Origin: Burkholderiaceae bacterium | Lineage (GTDB): Bacteria > Pseudomonadota > Gammaproteobacteria > Burkholderiales > Burkholderiaceae_E | Length of the DNA stretch: 64,000 nucleotides | Reading direction: 5' to 3' | Assembly: GCA_016710525.1 (NCBI GenBank) | Contig: JADJVQ010000008.1 | Location: forward strand, 1 to 64,000 | Shown: positions 25,965 through 33,259 of the stretch, piece by piece | Position numbering within the stretch: the first letter of the stretch is position 1 | Layout of the letters: every line of letters begins with the position of its first letter | The notes under the pieces: generated by a model | Databases searched by the model: none | What the model was told of the DNA's origin: nothing | What the model saw: the letters and a program-made list of their open reading frames with translations, nothing else | Program-made: the position numbers and the translations under genes

Positions 25965-26993
25965 TTACGCCGCCACCCGCTGCTCGAGCCGGCGGCGCCC
26001 CTCCTGGCTGCCGATCACGATCAGCACGTCGCCGGCGGCAATTGCCTCGTCCTCGATGGGATTGAATCGCCATTTCGTGCCGTTGCGAACCGCCACCAGC
26101 AGCCATTCGGGTGAACGCCCGAGCTGGCCCACGGTGAGCGGCATCGCGCGCGCGGGCACCAGCACCTCTTCGACCGACAGCGGGCCGCCGGCGCGCAGCA
26201 GTTCGTCGACCAGCGAGACCATCTGCGGGCGGATCATCAGCGAGGCGATGCGGTGCCCGCCGGTGAAGTCGGGCGAGACGATCTCGTCGGCGCCGGCGCG
26301 CAGTGTCTTGGCCACGTTGCGCGGATCGTGGACCCGTGCCACCACCCGCACCCTGGGGTTGAGCTGCTTGGCCGACAGGCTCACCACCAGGTTCTTGGAG
26401 TCGTCGCCCGTGACGGCGAACACGCCCAGGCAGCGCTCGATACCGGCCCGCTTCAGCACGTCGTCGTCGGCCGCGTCGCCCTCCAGGATCAGCAGGCGCG
26501 GGTCCTGTTCGAGACGGCGCTCGACACTGGCGTGGTCGAACTCGACAACCACGTGGCGCAAGCCCACCACATCGAGTTCATCGAGCACATAGCCGCCGAT
26601 GCGCCCGGCACCGCAGACCAGGTAGTGGCCCGACAATTGATCGATCTTCGCCTGCATGCGGCGTCTCCGATAAGCCCGGTTGAGATCGGATTCGAGCATG
26701 AACGCCGTCACGCTCGAAAACATGAAGGTCATGGTGCCGATGCCCAGGAACGCAATCAGCATCGTGAACACCCGTCCGCCCGGATGCCCGGTCAGGTCGA
26801 CCACCTCGGCATAGCCGATCGTCGCCACGGTGATGAAGGTCATGTACAGCGCATCGACCACGCTCGTGCTGGCAGGGCCGATGATCAGATAGCCGATCGT
26901 GCCCAGCGCATGGATCGCGGCGAACACGACCAGCGCGCCGACGATGCGGCGCAGGTGTCGGCTCTCGACGAAGATCGACCACAGGGTGAGCAT
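25965..26993 (-). CDS. TrkA/RCK-domain potassium channel-like protein
   Basis: A 342-residue protein. Two N-terminal membrane helices flank a pore loop reading TVATIGYAE, followed by an RCK/TrkA-N Rossmann domain (YLVCGAGRIGGYVLDEL) and a TrkA-C-like end (DVLIVIGSQEG). This is the Kch-type two-helix channel layout, gating K+ by cytoplasmic ligands. The filter has GYA where K+ channels normally have GYG, so selectivity may be altered. It lies just downstream of a DUF2069 membrane protein on the same strand. Confidence 0.88.
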   Translation of the reverse strand: MLTLWSIFVESRHLRRIVGALVVFAAIHALGTIGYLIIGPASTSVVDALYMTFITVATIGYAEVVDLTGHPGGRVFTMLIAFLGIGTMTFMFSSVTAFMLESDLNRAYRRRRMQAKIDQLSGHYLVCGAGRIGGYVLDELDVVGLRHVVVEFDHASVERRLEQDPRLLILEGDAADDDVLKRAGIERCLGVFAVTGDDSKNLVVSLSAKQLNPRVRVVARVHDPRNVAKTLRAGADEIVSPDFTGGHRIASLMIRPQMVSLVDELLRAGGPLSVEEVLVPARAMPLTVGQLGRSPEWLLVAVRNGTKWRFNPIEDEAIAAGDVLIVIGSQEGRRRLEQRVAA

Positions 26994-27011
26994 CGGCTGC
27001 GGCGCAGGCGC

Positions 27012-27429
27012 TCAGGGTGGCAGGCAGCGCCTGCAGGCGTCGGCCCCGCGCATACATCAGCAGGGCGGCGAACGCGATGGCGGCCAGCACGGTTTCGGCC
27101 AGGGCCAGATTCGCCGACAGGCCGGTGTCGCTGGCGGCGCGCACCAGACCCTCGCACAGGTAAAGCAGGATCCCCATGCTCCATGCCTGGTAGACCCGCA
27201 GGCGCGAAGCGCGCAGTGCCGGCAGGCTGAAGACGAGCGGCAGCACTTTCAGTGCCAGCAGGGACCCGCCGGGACGCAGCGGGGCCAGCCAGAATTCCCA
27301 GGCCACGCCCAGTGCGATCAGCGCGGTGAAGCTGGCCAGCACCCAGCGGCGGGCGTGGATCGGGTCGGCGGAGGGGGGCGACGAGAGAGCAGGGCGCGCC
27401 GGGGCACGCGCCGAAGGAGGGGCGGACAT
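27012..27429 (-). CDS. DUF2069-family membrane protein, 3' end uncertain
   Basis: From ATG 27429 the protein has four hydrophobic helices (WVLASFTALIALGVAWEFW; LLALKVLPLVFSLPAL; AWSMGILLYLCEGLVRAAS; LALAETVLAAIAFAALLMYA), the DUF2069 pattern, normally ~110-130 residues. The family domain ends around 27030, but the frame stays open to 26578, deep inside the channel gene. A TGA in a neighbouring frame at 27012-27014 would give a normal end, so one indel near 27015-27040 is likely. Inner-membrane protein of unknown function. The start lies only 20 bp from the divergent yihY-like start. Confidence 0.7.
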
Positions 27430-27435
27430 GGGCCG

Positions 27436-27442
27436 TATCATA
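27436..27442. promoter_or_regulatory. Symmetric bidirectional -10 element
   Basis: The heptamer TATCATA reads TATCAT on the plus strand (27436-27441) and TATGAT on the minus strand (27442-27437). It lies between two divergent start codons, ATG 27450 (yihY-like) and ATG 27429 (DUF2069). Each start codon is 7-8 bases from its -10, where transcription would begin, so both mRNAs would have almost no leader. No convincing -35 hexamer is visible in either direction. Confidence 0.45.
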
Positions 27443-27449
27443 GCCACGC

Positions 27450-28763
27450 ATGGATGCCTCACCGATGATAGTTGTCATTCGATTGCGTGGCCTGGCGCGT
27501 CTGGTCGTGCGGCGGGTGGCGCAGCTGCAGCTCACCCAGACGGCGGCCAACCTGGCCTTCCTCTCGCTGCTGGCGCTGGTGCCGGTCTTCACCATCGCGG
27601 TGTCGCTGCTGGGGGCCACGCCGATGTTCGCCCGGCTGCGCGATGCCCTGCTGCGCTTCCTGTCGGCCAATCTGTTCCTGCCGAGCTTCTCGGAGACGCT
27701 GGTCCGTTACCTCAACCAGTTCGCGGCCAAGGCGAGCCAGCTGTCGCTGATTGGCGGCCTGGCCTTTTTTGCCACGGCGTTCACCGCGCTGCTGACCATC
27801 GATCGCACCCTGAACCGGATCTGGGCGGTCGGGCGGCCGCGTCCTCTGGCTCGCCGCCTCACGCTGTACTGGACCTTCCTCACCCTGGGGCCGCTGCTGG
27901 TGGGGGCGACGCTGACCATCAACGGCCTGGTGGTGTCGGAGCTGTTCGGCGGCACGCGGCTGGCCGAAGCCGAGCGCCTGTGGCTGGCGCTGCTGCCCTG
28001 GCTGGCCTCGGTGGCGGGTCTCACGCTGTTGTACCGGCTGGTTCCCAACGCGCCGGTGCGCTGGCGCGACGCCCTGATCGGCGCGCTGCTGGCCACCGTT
28101 GCGCTCGAGCTGCTCAAGCGCGGTCTCGGCCTGCAGCTCACGCGCCTGCCGACCTACACCGTCGTCTACGGCGCCTTCGCGGCGCTGCCGCTGTTCCTGA
28201 TCTGGCTGTTCCTGGTGTGGCTGATCGTGCTGGCCGCGGCGGTGCTCACCGCCAGCCTGCCGTCGTGGGGCGAGGGCCTGAACGAGCCGCCTCCCGAGAC
28301 GCCGGCCCGCCGTTTCGAGCGCGCCCGGCGGGTGCTGACGGCCCTGCTCGCGGCGCGCGTCGCCGGCCAGGCCGCGGTGCAGGCGGGTCCGTTGCGGGCG
28401 CTGTTCGATGACGATCCGGCGCGCGCCGACGCGACCGCGCGGCAGCTCGTGTCGCTGGGCTATCTGCACCGCCATTGGCGGCTCGACGCGCCGGGACCGG
28501 CGGGCGCCGTCCGGGCGCGCTCGCAGGCCATCGGCAAGGGGGCAGTCGAGTCGCCGGTCTGGCAGGAATGGTGGCTGCTTGCGCCGGGCACCGACCTGAT
28601 GACGTTGCGCCCGCTGTTCGACGATTGCTGGACATTGCCGCTGGCAGCCGAGGCCGATCCTGCCGCCGACGCAAAACCCGGTGCGGCGCCGGTCGAGCCG
28701 ACGCTGGACCTGGCCGAACTGGAACGGCCCTTGGGGGCGGCCGGCGCGCAGCCCGCGGCCTGA
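27450..28763 (+). CDS. YihY/BrkB-family inner membrane protein
   Basis: A 437-residue protein with the YihY/virulence factor BrkB membrane domain (about 1-275): QLTQTAANLAFLSLLALVPV at the start, FFATAFTALLTIDRTLNRIW, and YGAFAALPLFLIWLFLVWLI. A soluble C-terminal domain of ~160 residues follows, ending in Ala/Pro-rich sequence. BrkB was once linked to serum resistance and the family annotated as RNase BN by mistake; its actual function is unsettled. ATG 27450 is used; ATG 27465 is an alternative. Divergent from DUF2069. Confidence 0.9.
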   Translation: MDASPMIVVIRLRGLARLVVRRVAQLQLTQTAANLAFLSLLALVPVFTIAVSLLGATPMFARLRDALLRFLSANLFLPSFSETLVRYLNQFAAKASQLSLIGGLAFFATAFTALLTIDRTLNRIWAVGRPRPLARRLTLYWTFLTLGPLLVGATLTINGLVVSELFGGTRLAEAERLWLALLPWLASVAGLTLLYRLVPNAPVRWRDALIGALLATVALELLKRGLGLQLTRLPTYTVVYGAFAALPLFLIWLFLVWLIVLAAAVLTASLPSWGEGLNEPPPETPARRFERARRVLTALLAARVAGQAAVQAGPLRALFDDDPARADATARQLVSLGYLHRHWRLDAPGPAGAVRARSQAIGKGAVESPVWQEWWLLAPGTDLMTLRPLFDDCWTLPLAAEADPAADAKPGAAPVEPTLDLAELERPLGAAGAQPAA

Positions 28764-28775
28764 AGGCGGCGCGAC

Positions 28776-29591
28776 TCAGGTCTTGGCGGCCTCGCGCAGC
28801 GGACCCAGGAATTCGGTCAGCGCCTTGAGCACGCCTTCGGGCTGTTCGGCCATCAGCTGATGCCCGCAGCGCGGCAGGCGCACGGTGCGGCTCTCCGGCA
28901 GCGCCTGCTGCAGCACGCGCGCGGCCTTGGGAGGCGTCATCAGGTCGCCGTCGCCCAGCACGAACAGCGCCGGGCAGGTGATGGCCGCAGCGCGCGCCTG
29001 ACCGCCGGCATACGCATTGCAGGCGCTGAAATCGTTGAGCAGCACGCCCGCCGGCTGGCGCTCCATCAGGCGCCGGCCTTCGTTGAACACGCTGAATCCG
29101 GGCCCGGGATTGCCCGGCCGGTGGGTGACGCCGCTGAACGACCATTGATTGATCATGTCGAACGCGCGCGGCTCGTCGTCGCGCGCGGCCTGCAGCAGGG
29201 CGTCGGACACTTTCATCGGATACGCGGTGCCGACCAGCGCGATCGCGCTGACCTGCGCCGGCTGAGCGCCGGCCGCCTCGACCGCGATCAGGGATCCCAT
29301 GCTGTGACCGACGATCGCCACGCGTCCGGCTCCGGCCGCGTGGCTGGCCCGCAGCACCCAGTCGGCCATCGCCTCGACCGTTTCCAGCGCCGGGCCGGCG
29401 CTGCGCCCGTGCCCGGGGAGATCCCAGGCCAGCACGGCGAAGCCATGGTGGGCAAAGTAGCGCGATTGCAGGATCCACACGCTGTGGTCGTTTTGCGCGC
29501 CGTGCACGAACGCGACCGCGGGCAGGCCCGGATCGAAGGGCTTGCCCCCGGTGTAGGCGTAGGCGGTCCGGCCGTCGATGGTGATTTGCAT
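28776..29591 (-). CDS. Alpha/beta hydrolase
   Basis: A 271-residue hydrolase from ATG 29591; AAGGG lies nine bases upstream and favours this over TTG 29597. Oxyanion region FVHGAQNDHSVW, nucleophile elbow GHSMG (Ser), acid in VLGDGDLMTPP and catalytic His in PRCGHQLMAEQP make a full triad. The gene starts 2 bp after the metY stop, so it is co-transcribed with it. MetX-type homoserine acyltransferases share this fold, but the length and motifs here look like a simple esterase or lactonase, so a role in methionine synthesis is not established. Confidence 0.88.
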   Translation of the reverse strand: MQITIDGRTAYAYTGGKPFDPGLPAVAFVHGAQNDHSVWILQSRYFAHHGFAVLAWDLPGHGRSAGPALETVEAMADWVLRASHAAGAGRVAIVGHSMGSLIAVEAAGAQPAQVSAIALVGTAYPMKVSDALLQAARDDEPRAFDMINQWSFSGVTHRPGNPGPGFSVFNEGRRLMERQPAGVLLNDFSACNAYAGGQARAAAITCPALFVLGDGDLMTPPKAARVLQQALPESRTVRLPRCGHQLMAEQPEGVLKALTEFLGPLREAAKT

Positions 29592-29593
29592 GC

Positions 29594-30889
29594 TCAACCC
29601 TTTTCGGCAGCCCGGAAGGCGCGTTTGAGGTCGCCGATCAGGTCATCGCTGTCTTCCAGGCCCACCGACAGCCGCAGCGTGCCTTCGCCAATGCCGGCGG
29701 CCGCCAGCGCGGCGGCGTCCATGCGGAAATGCGTGGTCGAGGCCGGGTGGATCACCAGCGAACGGGCATCGCCGACGTTGGCCAGATGGGAGAAGACCTG
29801 CAGCGCCTCGACGAATCGCCGGCCCGCGGCGCGGTCGCCCTTGAGCTCGAAGCTGAACACCGCGCCCGCGCCGCGCGGCATCAGGCGCTGCGCCAGCGCG
29901 TGATCGGGGTGCGAGGCCAGGCCCGGGTGCGAGACCCGGGTGACCATCGGGTGGGTCTCCAGGAACTGCGCGACGGTCAGTGCGTTCTGGACGTGGCGGG
30001 CCATGCGCAGCGACAGGGTCTCGACACCCTGCAAGATCTGGAAGGCGTTCATCGGGCTCATGCAGGCGCCGAAGTCGCGCAAGCCCTCGCGCCGGGCGCG
30101 CAGCAGGAACGGAGCGACCGTGGACTCTTCGGCGAACACCATGCCGTGGAACCCGTCGTAGGGCTCGGTGAGCTCGGGAAACTTGCCGCTGGCCACCCAG
30201 TCGAACTGGCCCGAGTCGACCAGCAGGCCACCCACCACGGTGCCGTGCCCGCACAGGAACTTGGTTGCCGAGTGGTAGACCAGGTCGGCACCGTGATCGA
30301 AGGGCCGGATCAGCCAGGGGGTGGTGAAGGTCGAATCGACCAGCAGCGGCACGCCGTGCCCATGGGCGATCTCGGCCACGACCGGGATGTCCAGCACGTC
30401 CAGGCCCGGGTTGCCCAGGGTCTCGCCGAACAGCATCCGGGTGTTGGGGCGAAGCGCCGCCCGCCACGCATCGGGATTGCGCGGATCGACGAAGGTGGTT
30501 TCGATGCCGAAGCGAGCCAGCGTGTAGTGCAGCAGGTTGTGCGACCCGCCGTACAGCGCGCGCGACGCCACGATGTGCGACCCGGCGCCCGCCAGCGTGG
30601 CGACGGCCAGGTGAAAGGCCGCCTGGCCGCTCGCGGTGGCAATGGCGCCGACGCCGCGCTCCAGCGCCGCGATCCGTTCTTCGAGGACCGCCACCGTCGG
30701 ATTGCTGATCCGCGAGTAGACGTGGCCGCCCTGTTCCATGTTGAACAGGGCTGCCGCCTGGTCGGAATCGCGAAAGACGAAGGCAGTGGAAAGATAGATG
30801 GGGGTCGCGCGCGCGCCGTGATCGCTGTCGGGCAGGGCCCCGGCGTGCAGCGAAAGCGTGTCGAACCCTTGATAGTCGCGTTGGCTCAT
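29594..30889 (-). CDS. metY: O-acetyl-/O-succinylhomoserine sulfhydrylase
   Basis: A 431-residue PLP enzyme of the Cys/Met metabolism family. GFDTLSLHAG at the N-terminus, YSRISNPTVAVLEERIAALE, the SGQAA phosphate-binding turn, and Lys210 in YHSATKF are all present. Length (~430) fits O-acetylhomoserine (thiol)-lyase (MetY) rather than the ~390-400-residue MetZ/MetB group, though acyl preference cannot be proved. It converts acylhomoserine plus sulfide to homocysteine. An alpha/beta hydrolase gene follows directly. A TATAAT hexamer ends six bases before the start codon, implying little or no leader. Confidence 0.9.
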   Translation of the reverse strand: MSQRDYQGFDTLSLHAGALPDSDHGARATPIYLSTAFVFRDSDQAAALFNMEQGGHVYSRISNPTVAVLEERIAALERGVGAIATASGQAAFHLAVATLAGAGSHIVASRALYGGSHNLLHYTLARFGIETTFVDPRNPDAWRAALRPNTRMLFGETLGNPGLDVLDIPVVAEIAHGHGVPLLVDSTFTTPWLIRPFDHGADLVYHSATKFLCGHGTVVGGLLVDSGQFDWVASGKFPELTEPYDGFHGMVFAEESTVAPFLLRARREGLRDFGACMSPMNAFQILQGVETLSLRMARHVQNALTVAQFLETHPMVTRVSHPGLASHPDHALAQRLMPRGAGAVFSFELKGDRAAGRRFVEALQVFSHLANVGDARSLVIHPASTTHFRMDAAALAAAGIGEGTLRLSVGLEDSDDLIGDLKRAFRAAEKG

Positions 30890-30895
30890 GGCGGC

Positions 30896-30901
30896 ATTAT
30901 A
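30896..30901 (-). promoter_or_regulatory. -10 element TATAAT for metY (leaderless start likely)
   Basis: On the minus strand a perfect TATAAT is followed by GCCGCC and then the metY ATG (30889). Transcription would start at or next to the A of ATG. There is no ribosome-binding sequence in the six-base gap. The -35 position (17 bp further up) is only weakly matched. The 169-bp region to pilG (30890-31058) holds no other clear element; no SAM riboswitch can fit in the transcript. Confidence 0.5.
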
Positions 30902-31058
30902 GAAGCCGCCCGGGCGGCGTCCAGACGGCTCCGATCGGCACCGGACCCCCTGAACGGCGACATTTTGGCGCCGGTCGGTGGGCCGGACGCGACAGACTCG
31001 CTTGGGTTTGCAGCCGATGACAGGGAGAATGGGCCCGACTGACCAGATCGGGATCCCC

Positions 31059-32356
31059 ATGGAAGAAAAACCCCTGTTTCGGGTCGGCGCCGCCGGCCTC
31101 GATCCGCGCGACAGCCGGCTGATCGAGATCGTCTTCAAGCACAGCCAGTACAACAAGTACGAATACCAGCTCACGACCAGCCTCGAGCACGGCGCGGTCG
31201 ACATCCTCATCGTCAACTCGGTCGAACCGGAAGGTCTGCAGGCGCTGGCGCTGATCCGCAGCAGCGGCCGGACGATCCCCGTGATCGCGGCCGTGCCGCG
31301 GGGTTCTCCCAGTTCGGCGCGCCACGCCATTTCCATCGACCGGCTCACCCTGCAGCTGCTGCCGATCCTCAACCGCGTCGTCGAGCTCGAGCTGCTCTCG
31401 CCCGAGACCCGCCCGATGGGGCTGCCTGGCAGCCCGGCCCCGGAATGGCAGGCCAGTCGTTCGTCACGCCGTCGTTCGCGGCTCCCGCCCCGCCCTTCAC
31501 CGCGCCGGCCAGCCGGCTGCCCGCCGCTGGCGCAGCCGCCTCCGAAGGGGCGCCGCCCGCCGCGGCGTTGCCCGTGTCCGCCGGTGCTCACCCGCAGTCC
31601 GCTCACCCGCAGTCCGCTCACCCGCAGTCCGCTCACCCGTTCCCGGCGCACGCCGCCGCGGGTGCGCCGCCGGCGTCGGCCGCCAGTGCGGCGGATGCGG
31701 CACGCAGCGAGCCCGGGGCCCGTGCGCCGGCCCCTGCGGCGGGTTCCGACGCGCGCCGTCCGGGTGGGTCTGCGCCAGCCGGTCTGGCCGCCGTGCCCTC
31801 GCCAAAGGCCGGGGCCGCCGGCCCTCCCTCCAACCTGCTCGCCTTTCCCGTCAACGCGGCCGACCCTCCCATCTCGCAGCGGCTGCGCGTGCTGGTGGTC
31901 GACGACAGCCCGACGGTTCGCCGCCAGCTGACCATGGCCTTCGATCGCATGGGGGTCGCCTGCGAAACCGCCGAAAGTGCGTCCGAGGCGATCGCCAAAC
32001 TCTGGGAGCAGCACTTCGACCTGGCCCTGGTCGACGTGGTCATGCCCGATATGGACGGCTACAAGCTCACCCGCGAGATCAAGCGCAACCGGCACTGGCG
32101 GCAATTGCCGGTGATCATCCTCACCAGCCGGTCTTCGCCATTCGACCTGGCGCGTGGCGCCCTGGCCGGATGCGACACCTATCTGACCAAGCCGGTGCCG
32201 TTCCGAGCGCTCGAAGCCGCGGTGATCAAGCAGATGCGGCGCTACCTGGCCATCGACGACCTCAGCGGCATGATCCGCACCGCGACCCGGCCCGTGGCGC
32301 CGGCGGCCGCGGCCAGTTCACCGATGGGCGTCATGGCCCGCCTGTTCCGCCGTTGA
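31059..32356 (+). CDS. pilG: PilG-like response regulator with N-terminal pseudo-receiver, frame broken
   Basis: From ATG 31059 the first ~125 residues resemble a receiver fold without phospho-acceptor (VDILIVNSVEP, Asn where Asp is expected). A Pro/Ala-rich linker of ~130 residues follows, including the repeat at 31586-31639, then a full receiver: RVLVVDDSPTVRRQL, LALVDVVMPDMDGY, YLTKPVPF. The two parts lie in different frames; one base seems missing near 31440-31460. If the break is real, the C-terminal receiver could be made alone from ATG 31445. By order (followed by pilH, pilI, pilJ, chpA) it is the PilG equivalent, receiving phosphate from ChpA to stimulate pilus extension. Classic PilG is a single receiver, so this fusion is unusual. 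Confidence 0.8.
31586..31639 (+). repeat. 15-bp tandem repeat (3.6 copies) in the pilG linker
   Basis: The unit GCTCACCCGCAGTCC occurs exactly at 31586, 31601 and 31616, followed by a partial copy to 31639. In frame it encodes AHPQS repeated. The perfect identity suggests recent slippage. It extends a disordered linker between the two halves of the PilG-like protein. Confidence 0.95.
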
Positions 32357-32367
32357 GCGCCAGGCCC

Positions 32368-32775
32368 ATGGCGGCTCGAAAGCCAGGTCGTGCCGATTAC
32401 GGCATTCTGGTCGTCGACGATGTCGCGACCGAGCGCGAACGCATGCTGGGCATCCTGCAGACCGCGGGCTGGCGCGTGCGCACCGCCATGAGCGGCGCGC
32501 AGGCCCTCGAGGCCGCCCGTCTGGATCCTCCCGGCCTTATCTTCATGGACATCGTCATGCCCGGCATGGACGGCTTCGAAGCCTGCCGCCGGCTGGCCGA
32601 ACACCCCAGCACCCGGTCGATCCCGGTCGTCTTCGTGTCGACCAAGGCGCAGCGCGCCGATCAGGTCTGGGCGCGCATGCAGGGCGGGCGGGAAGTGATC
32701 GCCAAGCCGTACACGGCCGAGCACCTGCTGTCGGCCATCGAGCGCCACGCCGGGCTCGGCGATGGCTCTCTCTGA
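32368..32775 (+). CDS. pilH: PilH-like response regulator
   Basis: A 135-residue single receiver from ATG 32368: ILVVDDVATERERM, phospho-acceptor Asp61 (LIFMDIVMPGMDGFEA), Thr/Ser in FVSTKAQRAD and Lys113 (IAKPYT). It starts 11 bp after the PilG-like stop and overlaps the CheW gene by 14 bp. In the Pil-Chp system PilH receives phosphate from ChpA and promotes pilus retraction or acts as phosphate sink; placement and size fit. Confidence 0.88.
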   Translation: MAARKPGRADYGILVVDDVATERERMLGILQTAGWRVRTAMSGAQALEAARLDPPGLIFMDIVMPGMDGFEACRRLAEHPSTRSIPVVFVSTKAQRADQVWARMQGGREVIAKPYTAEHLLSAIERHAGLGDGSL

Positions 32776-33259
32776 GGCCCGCGCCGCCTCGATGACTCGT
32801 CCTTCCCCGGTTTCCCCCGCGCCGTCGTTCGGTGCCCTGGTGGGCGGCGTGCACCTCGTGCTGCCTGCCGGCGTACCCGTGGTCTACCTGACCGAGGTGG
32901 CAGTTCATCCGCTGGCCGCAGCGCCCGCGCGCGTCATCGGCCTGATGCAGATGCAAGGGCATCCGGTGGTGGTGCTCGACCCGTCCGGTGTGACTCCGGG
33001 CGGAGCGCCTGCGCTGCGACGACATGCGGTGCTGGTGCTGGGCGCGCCTGGCGACAGCGGCGCGCTGCGGGTCGACGAACCGCCGGCGCCGATCGCGCTG
33101 GGCGACCCCTTGCCCGAGGCCGCGCAGCCTTCCTGCGTGTTTGCAGCGGCCCTGCACGACCCGGTGGCCGATTCCGCGGACCCGGCACGGGTGTGGTGGC
33201 ATTTCGTGCCCGCCCGGCTGTTCGAGGTGCTGGCCAGCGCACCGCAGAGGGCCTCATGA
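32762..33259 (+). CDS. pilI: CheW-like adaptor, PilI-type
   Basis: Up to 165 residues (ATG 32762; ATG 32792 is an alternative). The CheW fold shows VPVVYLTEVAVHPL, ARVIGLMQMQGHPVVVLDPS (the RGxxxPVxDL-type strand, diverged) and a C-terminal LFEVL. It would couple the PilJ receptor to the ChpA kinase. The start overlaps pilH by 14 bp and the stop overlaps pilJ through ATGA, so the operon is tightly coupled. The sequence is more diverged than its neighbours. Confidence 0.82.
   Translation: MALSEARAASMTRPSPVSPAPSFGALVGGVHLVLPAGVPVVYLTEVAVHPLAAAPARVIGLMQMQGHPVVVLDPSGVTPGGAPALRRHAVLVLGAPGDSGALRVDEPPAPIALGDPLPEAAQPSCVFAAALHDPVADSADPARVWWHFVPARLFEVLASAPQRAS

Noticed and set aside
26578..27012. A long C-terminal extension of the DUF2069 protein overlapping the channel gene
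   Set aside because: The extension is out of frame with the channel, lacks family similarity, and a TGA at 27012-27014 in the neighbouring frame fits the family length.
31445..32356. Treating the C-terminal PilG receiver as the only gene
   Set aside because: The upstream 31059-31430 frame has strong coding character (clean receiver-like sequence, good start) and joins smoothly with one base added, so a single fused gene is preferred.
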